A DNA stretch of 8,777 nucleotides from an uncultured Acetatifactor sp. GTDB taxonomy: Bacteria > Bacillota > Clostridia > Lachnospirales > Lachnospiraceae. Under the pieces are notes generated by a model. The model had not been told where the DNA came from, did no database searches, and was given only the letters and a program-made list of their open reading frames with translations. The position numbers and the translations under genes were made by a program. Positions 1 to 5,529 of the stretch are shown here, piece by piece (position 1 is the first letter of the stretch; each line of letters starts with the position of its first letter). The stretch lies in NCBI GenBank assembly GCA_910585015.1, contig CAJUCT010000008.1, positions 101,332 through 110,108 of the forward strand. Direction: 5' to 3'.

Positions 1-71
1 GGCCGCTGCGGCGTCCCGATATTGTTCAGTGTGCTTTCCGGGAACATGCTGATTAGAGTACCGCAAGTTCC
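1..71. repeat. 71-bp repeat, copy 1
   Basis: First copy of a 71-bp sequence that recurs at 104-174 with only two mismatches (at the bases matching 56 and 60), giving a 103-bp period. It may begin before the window edge. Its last 31 bases can fold: GGAACATGC (41-49) pairs with GCAAGTTCC (63-71) with one mismatch around a 13-base loop. No convincing coding potential was seen in either direction. It could be an intergenic repeat family or part of a longer tandem array cut by the window. Confidence 0.85.
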
Positions 72-75
72 CTAC

Positions 76-139
76 AAGCACACAAGGCGGGTGAACAATA
101 CCAGGCCGCTGCGGCGTCCCGATATTGTTCAGTGTGCTT
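76..139. other. Long imperfect stem-loop spanning linker and repeat 2
   Basis: The linker and second repeat form a larger stem. AAGCACAC (76-83) is complementary to GTGTGCTT (132-139), and TGAACAATA (92-100) to TATTGTTCA (123-131). This makes 17 base pairs interrupted only by an 8-base bulge (84-91). The loop contains a GC-rich inverted piece, GCCGC-T-GCGGC. It could be a structured RNA, an extragenic palindromic element or the end of a mobile element. No family was recognised. Confidence 0.45.
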
Positions 140-174
140 TCCGGGAACATGCTGATTAAAGTTCCGCAAGTTCC
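104..174. repeat. 71-bp repeat, copy 2
   Basis: Second copy of the repeat at 1-71, separated from it by a 32-bp non-repeated linker (72-103). The terminal hairpin arms (144-152 and 166-174) are kept, while the two differences fall in the hairpin loop. That is compatible with selection on secondary structure, though two changes are too few to prove it. Confidence 0.85.
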
Positions 175-227
175 GCTTGTTTTTGGATAGTATAGCAGGC
201 TTAAGTGACAATTTAGTTACAAGCAGC

Positions 228-267
228 AAAAAATCCCTCCCTGATACCTGCATTATATCAGAGAGGG
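228..267 (-). terminator. Intrinsic terminator of the VanRS-like operon
   Basis: Read leftward, the arms CCCTCTCTGATA (256-267) and TATCAGGGAGGG (235-246) form a 12-bp stem with one mismatch and a 9-base loop. A run of six T residues follows (228-233). It lies about 110 bases past the kinase stop, as expected for the end of that operon. On the opposite strand the hairpin is also flanked by a short T-free A run, so it acts mainly leftward. Confidence 0.85.
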
Positions 268-374
268 AAAAACATGTTTGTGCGATTCCTGTGGATAACC
301 TGTATATTTTATTGTGAATTTCTTAAAATTTTCTCAAGATGGGGAAAATTTCCGTCCCGTTCCCCGGACGCAGA

Positions 375-1520
375 TTAGCTTTGGGGAAGCCACAGAGTGA
401 AAACAATTTGCTCGTCGGCGCTCTCGGCCTGTATTTTGCCGCCGTGGAGCTCCACGATCTCTTTGGAGATGGCCAGCCCCAGTCCGGCGCCGCCGGTGGA
501 GGAGGAGCGGGAGGAGTCCAGACGGAAAAACTGTTCAAAGATCCGCCCCAGCTTTTCGGGAGGGATGGTCTTGCCATGATTGCTGACCTTCACTTCAATC
601 CAGGGATTTTGCCCCGGCGTAGGTACAGGCTGGGAATTTAATGCCCCCACGCTGTCCGCCGCTGCCGTTTTCATAGACAGGGAGATGGCGCTGTCAGGGT
701 AGCTGTAATTTACGGCGTTGCGGATCAGGTTGTCAAATACCCGCTGCAGCTTGTCCGGGTCACAGTTCATCTGCACTTCCGGCTGGATATCCAGCTGCCA
801 GGACAGGCCCTTTTCCGACAATACCGGCAGGAACTCATAGGTGATCTGTTCCAGCATCCTGCTCAGGTTCACCTGCTCCGTCTCCAGCGTCAGAGTGGTC
901 AGATTGAAGCGGGTGATATCAAAAAACTCGCCGATCAGATCTTCCAGACGCAGCGCCTTGTCTAAGGCGATGCCCGTATACCTTTCCCGGAGTTTTGGAG
1001 AGATCTGGGGCTCGTCCTGCAGCAGGCTCAAGTATCCGATGACGCTGGTCAGCGGGGTCTTTAAATCATGGGCGAGATAGATGACCAGGTCGTTTTTCCG
1101 TTGTTCGGCCTCTCTGGCCATAGCCTCTGCCTGAAGTCCCTGAAGGCGGAACTGGTTCAGCTGTTTTTCTACATCGGTCAGCACATCGGAGAGACGTACC
1201 GGTTCTTCACGAGAGGCAATCAATTTTCCGGAAGCGTCTATGATCTCATCCAGATACCGCAGGGGTAGATTTATAAAGTGGTGGGTGATCAAGGTCCAGC
1301 CCATCAGAATGATGACTGTCATGATGAGAATCAGATAGTCCTTGACCAACATCAGAACCTTGTACAGAGGTTCATAGTAGTACCAAGTGCGCAGGCTGCA
1401 CAGGAACCAGCAGATGGTGACAAAGACAACCAGCCCTATCACAAAACCGATCATGGATAATACATAGCGCAGCATGATTCGCCGGGAAATCCGGCTTCTC
1501 TGTAATATTTGGCTATTCAA
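375..1520 (-). CDS. VanS-family sensor histidine kinase
   Basis: Membrane sensor kinase that would autophosphorylate on His and pass phosphate to the adjacent response regulator. Two membrane segments (about residues 19-41 and 62-84) enclose a short extracytoplasmic loop. A HAMP-like linker and helix follow (85-145). The dimerisation/H-box is YLAHDLKTPLTSVIGYL with phospho-acceptor H151, the N-box lies around 264-272, and the G2 box GGAGLGLA at 343-350. The H-box and the FFRLDSSRSSSTGGAG stretch closely match VanS proteins of glycopeptide-resistance clusters. The start is a TTG inside the regulator's stop region (8-bp overlap) behind a G-rich ribosome-binding site. An ATG at 1473-1475 is an alternative but would leave little sequence before the first membrane segment. 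No vanHAX-type enzymes are present in the window, so the regulated genes are unknown; a cell-wall or glycopeptide-stress input is inferred from family only. Confidence 0.9.
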   Translation of the reverse strand: MNSQILQRSRISRRIMLRYVLSMIGFVIGLVVFVTICWFLCSLRTWYYYEPLYKVLMLVKDYLILIMTVIILMGWTLITHHFINLPLRYLDEIIDASGKLIASREEPVRLSDVLTDVEKQLNQFRLQGLQAEAMAREAEQRKNDLVIYLAHDLKTPLTSVIGYLSLLQDEPQISPKLRERYTGIALDKALRLEDLIGEFFDITRFNLTTLTLETEQVNLSRMLEQITYEFLPVLSEKGLSWQLDIQPEVQMNCDPDKLQRVFDNLIRNAVNYSYPDSAISLSMKTAAADSVGALNSQPVPTPGQNPWIEVKVSNHGKTIPPEKLGRIFEQFFRLDSSRSSSTGGAGLGLAISKEIVELHGGKIQAESADEQIVFTLWLPQS

Positions 1521-2205
1521 TGGTATACCCCACCCCCCACACCGTCTTGATATATTTGGGCCGTCTGGCCGGTTCCTTCAGCTTCTCCCGGATCCGGGCG
1601 ATATGGGCCATGACGGTATTGTTGTTATCCAGATATTTTTCGCCCCACACCGCCTCAAACAGTTCCTCGGAGGAAACTACGCTTCCCTGATGCTCGCAGA
1701 GATACCAGAGAATATTGAACTCGATGGGGGTCAGGATAACTTCCTGGCCGTTTATGCTGCAGTGGTGGGCATCCTTGTCTATATGAAGCCCACGGATATC
1801 TTTCTCCGTCAGTTCCTGCTGGGGCAGAGCCGTATTGTACCTTGTGTAGCGGCGCAGCTGGGTACGTACCCGGGCGGTGAGCTCCAGAGGATTGAAAGGC
1901 TTGGTGATATAGTCGTCCGCGCCCAGGGTCAGCCCGGTGATCTTGTCCAGATCCTCTCCCCGGGCCGTCAGCATAATAATGGGAAAAAGGTGTGTCTCCC
2001 GGATCTGCTGGCACAGGGCAAATCCATCCATATCCGGCAACATCACATCCAGTATGGCCAGGCTTAAGTCCTCCCGCCTTACGCAGGCCAGCGCCTCCGT
2101 GGCCGTGTAACAGGTGAACACCTCATATCCCTCGTTTTTCAGATACACAGTCACCAAATCCGCTATGGCTGCTTCGTCATCCACAATCATGATCTTCTCC
2201 TGCAT
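1513..2205 (-). CDS. VanR-family OmpR/PhoB-type response regulator
   Basis: DNA-binding response regulator paired with the downstream VanS-like kinase. From the ATG at 2205 it is 230 residues. The receiver domain is at about 3-118, with acidic pair D9/D10, phospho-acceptor D53 (LAILDVMLP), T80 and K102 (ITKPF). A winged-helix OmpR-type domain (about 130-228) ends in KYIKTVWGVGYTIE, the usual terminal motif. A GTG at 2217 would add four residues, but the AGGAG (2219-2223) lies only 1 base from it. It lies 13 bases from the ATG, and the ATG form aligns in length with VanR (MSDKILIVDDE against MQEKIMIVDDE). The stop overlaps the kinase start, implying translational coupling. The sequence strongly resembles VanR, but without van resistance genes it is best called an orphan VanR-family regulator. 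Confidence 0.92.
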   Translation of the reverse strand: MQEKIMIVDDEAAIADLVTVYLKNEGYEVFTCYTATEALACVRREDLSLAILDVMLPDMDGFALCQQIRETHLFPIIMLTARGEDLDKITGLTLGADDYITKPFNPLELTARVRTQLRRYTRYNTALPQQELTEKDIRGLHIDKDAHHCSINGQEVILTPIEFNILWYLCEHQGSVVSSEELFEAVWGEKYLDNNNTVMAHIARIREKLKEPARRPKYIKTVWGVGYTIE

Positions 2206-2243
2206 GTTGTCTGACACGCTCCTTTTACAAAAATTTCAGTCCT

Positions 2244-2272
2244 ATTGTAACAACATATACGAAAAAACGCAA
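2244..2272 (-). promoter_or_regulatory. Sigma-A promoter of the VanRS-like operon
   Basis: Leftward -35 TTGCGT (2267-2272) and -10 TACAAT (2244-2249) with a 17-bp spacer, about 40 bases before the regulator start. Such promoters are often autoregulated in the family; a VanR box was not identified here. Confidence 0.7.
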
Positions 2273-2484
2273 GTATTGATAAAAATGATATATTGCCTAA
2301 AGGCAGGCCCACAAAATAGAAAAAGGAAAAGCTGGGAACAATGGATGTTGAATGAGTTGATATATGTGTAGAGAGTGGGCGGACTTAGGGCGCAACGGGG
2401 AAAGATGTGAAAGTCTATGTAGAGCAGACAAATGGTCTGATTTTACATTTGATTGAAAAGCAATAAAAACAGAATCTGATTTGA
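2273..2484. other. Intergenic region without a recognised gene
   Basis: Divergent intergenic DNA between the VanRS-like operon and spoVT. It is AT-rich with only short inverted pieces (GCCT-AA-AGGC near 2295 and CAGAC-AAATG-GTCTG near 2425). No credible gene, RNA or repeat was seen. Confidence 0.5.
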
Positions 2485-2514
2485 GGTATAAAATGCCACC
2501 GTTTACAGATAATA
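2485..2514 (+). promoter_or_regulatory. Candidate sigma-G/F-like promoter of spoVT
   Basis: GGTATA (2485-2490), 17 bases, then GATAATA (2508-2514), resembling the forespore sigma-G pattern (G-ATA, 17-18 bases, CATN-TA). No good sigma-A pair with normal spacing was found upstream of the gene. In Bacillus subtilis spoVT is transcribed by sigma-G, which makes this reading plausible, but the match is by eye. Confidence 0.4.
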
Positions 2515-2559
2515 GTACTGAAATCTACAGCACAAAGATAAACAAATGGAGGCATTTTT

Positions 2560-3105
2560 ATGAAAGCAACAGGAATTGTGAGGCGTATAGATGACCTTGG
2601 AAGAATAGTAATCCCAAAAGAAATCCGCCGCACCTTGCGGATCAGAGAGTCGGATCCCCTGGAGATCTACACGGACCGGGAGGGGCAGGTGATCCTGAAA
2701 AAGTATTCCCCCATCGGGGAGATGACCACCTTTGCCAAGCAGTATGCGGAGTCCCTGGCCCAGGTGTCCGGCCACACCGCCCTGATCAGCGACAGGGATC
2801 AGTTCATTGCCACCGCCGGAGGCGGCAAGACCTACCTGGGCAAAGAAGTGAGCAAGCAGCTGGAGGAGAAGATGAACGATAGGGAGACGGGAATCTGCTC
2901 TCAGGGAGACCGGAACTTTTTAAGGGTCTGCGACGATCTGGAGGTAGAGTATCAGCATATGGCGTTCACGCCGATTATCTGTGAGGGCGATGTGATCGGT
3001 TCCGTAATCCTGCTGGAAAACGATTACAAGGGGAAAATGGGAGAGGTGGAGTACAAGCTGATCATGTCGGCGGCGGGCTTTCTGGGCAGGCAGATGGAAC
3101 AGTAA
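2560..3105 (+). CDS. spoVT: Stage V sporulation protein T (AbrB-type regulator)
   Basis: Forespore transcription regulator that tunes the sigma-G regulon and spore-coat and germination properties. The 181-residue product has an N-terminal swapped-hairpin AbrB domain (about 1-50: MKATGIVRRIDDLGRIVIPK, then EIRRTLRIRE), nearly identical to B. subtilis SpoVT. A GAF-like C-terminal domain follows (about 56-178), ending in AAGFLGRQMEQ as in the family. Length matches the usual 178-181 residues, so it is intact. The start is clear: GGAGG (2548-2552) sits 7 bases from the ATG. It stands alone, divergent from the VanRS-like operon. Its presence indicates an endospore-forming Firmicute. Confidence 0.97.
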   Translation: MKATGIVRRIDDLGRIVIPKEIRRTLRIRESDPLEIYTDREGQVILKKYSPIGEMTTFAKQYAESLAQVSGHTALISDRDQFIATAGGGKTYLGKEVSKQLEEKMNDRETGICSQGDRNFLRVCDDLEVEYQHMAFTPIICEGDVIGSVILLENDYKGKMGEVEYKLIMSAAGFLGRQMEQ

Positions 3106-3127
3106 GACAGAAAAAAGGACGGGTCAA

Positions 3128-3173
3128 CGGAAAATGCTATGCGACGGCTTGCCGACTGCATAGCCATTTTCCG
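3128..3173. other. Long hairpin downstream of spoVT
   Basis: CGGAAAATG-CTATGC (3128-3142) pairs with GCATAG-C-CATTTTCCG (3158-3173), giving 15 pairs with a single bulged C. The loop itself contains CGGC-TT-GCCG. It lies 22 bases after the spoVT stop. It is followed on the + strand by eight A residues, not T, so it is not a standard intrinsic terminator. It could protect the 3' end of the mRNA or be a dispersed palindromic repeat. Confidence 0.55.
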
Positions 3174-3340
3174 AAAAAAAGATTATACTAATGAAAAGAA
3201 AATGATTGCTGCAGTACACAAGGAAGGACTGGGGATAGAAGATAGGAATACGATACCGAGGCCGGAACAGCCGCAGATGCAGCGGGGAAACTGGGTGAGG
3301 CAACGTCCTAAGGTCACGGGGATGGTGTGTATAAATTGTC
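3174..3340. other. Intergenic region without a recognised gene
   Basis: Between the spoVT hairpin and the kinase remnant. Short open frames exist on both strands but lack a ribosome-binding site and recognisable motifs. The + strand frame starts within the hairpin. This stretch may mark the boundary between the chromosomal core and the accessory segment. Confidence 0.4.
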
Positions 3341-3378
3341 AGCAATAGGAACGGCATTAGTTCGCAGTTCCTATTGCT
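3341..3378 (-). terminator. Perfect 12-bp inverted repeat at the end of the kinase remnant
   Basis: AGCAATAGGAAC (3341-3352) and GTTCCTATTGCT (3367-3378) are perfect complements around a 14-base loop, and the stem includes the stop codon of the GHKL remnant. Leftward it is followed by GACAATTTATAC rather than a solid T run, so termination is only probable. Confidence 0.4.
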
Positions 3379-3541
3379 TTAACGCAATGGCGGCATGAAA
3401 AGCGAGCATGTCATCGTTGCAGTACATCTGTAAATCGCCGTGATATTTGTTGACCGCCTTACGAATGCTTTTTAATCCAAATCCATGTCCATTTTTATTT
3501 ACGGTTAGCTGCCTGTCCTTACAGAGAAAAGGATTTTTTCG
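3371..3541 (-). pseudogene. C-terminal remnant of a GHKL (AgrC-type) sensor kinase
   Basis: Fifty-six codons ending in TAG at 3371-3373. They include NGHGFGLKSI, the ATP-binding G2 box of GHKL-domain quorum or peptide sensors (AgrC/VirS type), followed by the usual terminal pattern (A-V-KYHG, then a strand ending F-A-I). The N-box, H-box and all membrane segments are missing. Upstream it fuses out of frame to the Vat-type stub at about 3541, so this is a recombination or deletion product. It is probably not translated on its own, since no start codon with a ribosome-binding site precedes the kinase sequence. Confidence 0.75.
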
Positions 3542-3636
3542 GCACCCACGATGATGCCGGGATCAGTAACGACATTTTTCAAATATACAGTTTCCCGATC
3601 TTTTGACCGGGGATAAATTTTTTGTTTGTCCATCAT
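3505..3636 (-). pseudogene. Truncated Vat/CatB-type xenobiotic acetyltransferase
   Basis: The first ~31 codons (3544-3636) read MMDKQKIYPRSKDRETVYLK, then NVVTDPGIIVG. This matches the N-terminus of hexapeptide-repeat O-acetyltransferases that inactivate streptogramin A or chloramphenicol (Vat and CatB families, normally about 205-215 residues). The frame then runs 12 foreign residues into the GHKL remnant and stops at 3505-3507. The left-handed beta-helix and the catalytic His are absent, so it is inactive. The start ATG overlaps the TGA of the KTR gene (ATGA) and has AAGGAGG 10 bases upstream, so it was once the third gene of the MATE-KTR operon. Assignment rests on a short N-terminal match recalled from the family. 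Confidence 0.65.
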
Positions 3637-3833
3637 AATTCGTTATCCTCCTTAGAAATCAAGTCAGCCATGCGGATGACAGATAGTTTTGATTTTTTGA
3701 CATTCACTAAAGTTTCCTGTTTACATTTCGGGCAATACAGTGGAAAATTGATAAGCTCTGTATCTTGACGCAGTTTAAGTCTGGTCTTGTTCCCACATAT
3801 GGGGCATAGAAGCCATACCATCCGATCCATCAT
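3633..3833 (-). CDS. Cysteine-rich KTR domain protein
   Basis: A 66-residue protein with a zinc-ribbon-like arrangement: CPIC (C10, C13), NKTR (15-18), then YCPKC (C34, C37). This corresponds to the small cysteine-rich KTR family often found in conjugative elements and beside resistance genes of Firmicutes; its function is not known. Two CxxC pairs suggest metal binding and possibly nucleic-acid or ribosome contact (inference). The ATG overlaps the MATE stop as ATGA and has AGGGGG 7 bases upstream. A longer in-frame start at 3881 lies inside the MATE gene and is unlikely. The TGA overlaps the Vat stub start, so expression of the three genes is coupled. Confidence 0.82.
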   Translation of the reverse strand: MMDRMVWLLCPICGNKTRLKLRQDTELINFPLYCPKCKQETLVNVKKSKLSVIRMADLISKEDNEL

Positions 3834-5209
3834 AGACTTTCCCCCTTGTGGCTTGATTGAATGAGCGTTTTGTGTTCCCATTTTCTACTTGTGAAATAGA
3901 GTAAACCTACAATAGCAGGTAAGACTGGAGAAAGCGCCTGGCCGTAATAAATCCCGGAAAAGCCCATATTAAGTACAAAGGCCAAGAGCCAGCTCACAGG
4001 CAAACGCACAATAACCGCGTCCAGTAAAGCGTTAATCATAGCAACATTTGCCGCACCGACACCAATAGCAAAGGAGTCCAAAGTGTACATAACGGCATAA
4101 ATCAAACTATTTATACTGCAACAGACACGCAGATAGTAAACTCCATCGTTTACTACTTCCGGGGTGGTACTACCAAAAAGCAAAATCAATGGTTCAGCAA
4201 AAAACTGTACGCCAATTACGACAACGAGCGTTACAGCAACATTCATCACTAAACTGATTTTTACCACTTTACGGGCGCGTTCAATTTGTCCAGCTCCCAT
4301 GCATTGCCCTGCCATCGCTGTAACTGCCTGTCCAATAGCCCAGCAGGGCATACCAGCAAAGGTGTTGATTTGCAAACCTACATTCGATGCAGCAGATACA
4401 GCAGTACCAAACTGATTGAGCATCCCTGCCACAAGCAGATAGGCCGTGTTGACTACGACCATTTGGATGGCCGTGGGCAGTCCGACTTTCACGATGGCGG
4501 CCAGCTTATCCCATTGAAGCGTAAACTTTCCGCGATTTTCCATAGAGAAAAATATTTTGTGCCGCTTCAAATAGAATAGAGAAATCACAAAGGAAATTCC
4601 TTGCGCGGTAATCGTTGCGTAAGCCGCTCCTGCCGTTCCCATTCCTGATGGGCCCACCAAGATAATGTCTAAAACGATATTGATGACGGTAGCAATTCCC
4701 ACAAAATAGAGGGGAGATTTAGAATCCCCAAGCCCCTTGAGCACAGAGCAGACAGCATTATATCCAAAGACGAACACAGTTCCACAACAAATAATTTTCA
4801 TATAGTCGCAGGCATCTTGATATGCGTCTGCTGGAACATTTAACATCTTGAATAACGGCTGGCAGGTTGCCAGACTCACAATAGTCACAAGCAGGGAAGA
4901 TACCAGCGAGAGCAAGGCCAGCATTTGAAAAGACTCCGTCTGTCCCTTTTTATCGTCTGCCCCCTTATATTGAGCAATCAACACGGCTCCGCCCATCGTC
5001 ATACCAATACAAATTGAATTGATGATATAGCACAATTTAGAAGCATTACCAATGGCCGCAAGACCCGTATCGCCTACAATTTGGCCGACTACAAGCATAT
5101 CTACTACATTGTAAAATGATTGCAGTGTATTTGCTAAAAGCAACGGGAAAGCGAAAGCGGCCAGTTTTTTCGGCACACTTCCGGTCAACAAACTATGTTC
5201 TTCAGTCAT
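3830..5209 (-). CDS. MATE-family multidrug efflux transporter
   Basis: Inner-membrane cation/drug antiporter, 459 residues from the ATG at 5209, the normal length for the DinF/NorM-like bacterial MATE group. About 12 hydrophobic helices in two homologous halves are evident. Family signatures include FPLLLANTLQSFYNVVDMLV near the N-terminus, VLKGLGDSKSPLYF, and the N-IVLDIILV helix before GTAGAAYATI. The start is set by GGAGG 8 bases upstream and by the family N-terminus (MTEEHSLLTGSVPKKL). An in-frame ATG at 5308 would add 33 residues encoded by terminator hairpins and is rejected. It is the first gene of an operon with the KTR protein and a Vat-type stub, downstream of a long attenuator leader. 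That context suggests export of, or induction by, a ribosome-targeting compound; the substrate cannot be read from the sequence. Confidence 0.93.
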   Translation of the reverse strand: MTEEHSLLTGSVPKKLAAFAFPLLLANTLQSFYNVVDMLVVGQIVGDTGLAAIGNASKLCYIINSICIGMTMGGAVLIAQYKGADDKKGQTESFQMLALLSLVSSLLVTIVSLATCQPLFKMLNVPADAYQDACDYMKIICCGTVFVFGYNAVCSVLKGLGDSKSPLYFVGIATVINIVLDIILVGPSGMGTAGAAYATITAQGISFVISLFYLKRHKIFFSMENRGKFTLQWDKLAAIVKVGLPTAIQMVVVNTAYLLVAGMLNQFGTAVSAASNVGLQINTFAGMPCWAIGQAVTAMAGQCMGAGQIERARKVVKISLVMNVAVTLVVVIGVQFFAEPLILLFGSTTPEVVNDGVYYLRVCCSINSLIYAVMYTLDSFAIGVGAANVAMINALLDAVIVRLPVSWLLAFVLNMGFSGIYYGQALSPVLPAIVGLLYFTSRKWEHKTLIQSSHKGESL

Positions 5210-5227
5210 ATCTATTTCCTCCAAAAA

Positions 5228-5258
5228 GAAAAAGGGCACACTACATCGTGCGCCCTTT
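5228..5258 (-). terminator. Leader terminator 3 (closest to MATE)
   Basis: Leftward AAAGGGCGCAC (5248-5258) pairs with GTGTGCCCTTT (5231-5241), an 11-bp stem with one G-U pair and a 6-base loop. It is followed by TTTCTTTTT and then directly by the GGAGG of the MATE gene. A terminator wedged between promoter and ribosome-binding site is expected to act as an attenuator. Confidence 0.8.
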
Positions 5259-5287
5259 GCATAGTCACTTAACAAAATAAGCATAGC

Positions 5288-5319
5288 AAAAGGCCACAAA
5301 CAAAACATTGTCTGTGGCC
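5288..5319 (-). terminator. Leader terminator 2
   Basis: Leftward GGCCACAGACA (5309-5319) pairs with TGTTTGTGGCC (5292-5302), an 11-bp stem with one G-U pair and a short loop, followed by TTTT. The spurious upstream ATG in frame with MATE (5308) lies within this hairpin. Confidence 0.75.
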
Positions 5320-5360
5320 TAAACAGTCAATTATCTATCGTTGATCTGATAAAAAGGGTA

Positions 5361-5393
5361 TAAAAACCAAAGACAGTCCTATCTCTGCCTTGG
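5361..5393 (-). terminator. Leader terminator 1
   Basis: Leftward CCAAGGCAG (5385-5393) pairs with CTGTCTTTGG (5367-5376), nine pairs including one G-U and a single bulged U. It is followed by TTTTTATA. It starts 11 bases after the leader ORF stop, so a ribosome stalled in or released from that ORF could influence its folding. Confidence 0.65.
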
Positions 5394-5403
5394 CCTTTCC
5401 GCT

Positions 5404-5496
5404 TTATAGATCAACTTTCCGAAAAGGCTCCGCACAATGTTTCGTGGTATAAACTTGTGTGGAGCCGAAGTCAATACAAAATTTTCCGAACAACAT
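5404..5496 (-). CDS. Leader peptide of the MATE operon (30 residues)
   Basis: Small ORF beginning MLFGKFCIDFGSTQVYTTKH, with stop TAA at 5404-5406. GAGGTG (5503-5508) lies 6 bases before its ATG, a good ribosome-binding site. It starts about 30 bases from the predicted transcription start. An in-frame ATG at 5520 would sit at the transcript's extreme 5' end without a ribosome-binding site. The ORF overlaps a 12-bp hairpin and is followed at once by three terminators, the layout of leader peptides that sense ribosome-stalling antibiotics upstream of resistance genes. No homologous leader was recognised with certainty. Confidence 0.65.
   Translation of the reverse strand: MLFGKFCIDFGSTQVYTTKHCAEPFRKVDL
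5426..5466 (-). promoter_or_regulatory. Hairpin within the leader ORF
   Basis: GGCTCCACACAA (leftward, 5455-5466) pairs with TTGTGCGGAGCC (5426-5437), 12 positions with one mismatch and a 17-base loop, without a T run. It lies wholly within the translated leader. A ribosome moving through would melt it and a stalled one could hold it open. Just downstream, CCTTTTCG (around 5420-5427) can instead pair with CGGAAAGG (5396-5403), giving an alternative structure that reaches terminator 1. Confidence 0.55.
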
Positions 5497-5529
5497 CGTA
5501 CTCACCTCTTGCATAGTCATATTATTTTT

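Noticed and set aside
1..174. CRISPR-like array
   Set aside because: Only two copies, repeat unit 71 bp, longer than CRISPR repeats, and no cas genes in the window.
53..253. 66-codon leftward open frame at the left edge
   Set aside because: It consists of the tandem repeat and the terminator region, with no conserved protein feature.
1474..2067. Long + strand open frame (197 codons) opposite the response regulator
   Set aside because: It is antisense to a clearly conserved receiver/winged-helix protein, has no ribosome-binding site and no recognisable motif.
2413..2450. Small CAGAC-GTCTG hairpin followed by ATTTT as a terminator
   Set aside because: Only a 5-bp stem, and no gene upstream on the + strand needs terminating here.
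3139..3348. 69-codon + strand open frame after spoVT
   Set aside because: Its start lies inside the long hairpin, no ribosome-binding site precedes it, and the product shows no motif.
3834..3881. Longer start for the KTR protein inside the MATE gene
   Set aside because: The family begins just before the first CxxC, and the ATGA overlap with its own ribosome-binding site gives a better start at 3833.
5210..5308. Extended N-terminus of the MATE protein from an in-frame ATG at 5308
   Set aside because: The extra 33 codons are made of terminator hairpins 2 and 3, there is no ribosome-binding site there, and GGAGG sits correctly before the ATG at 5209.
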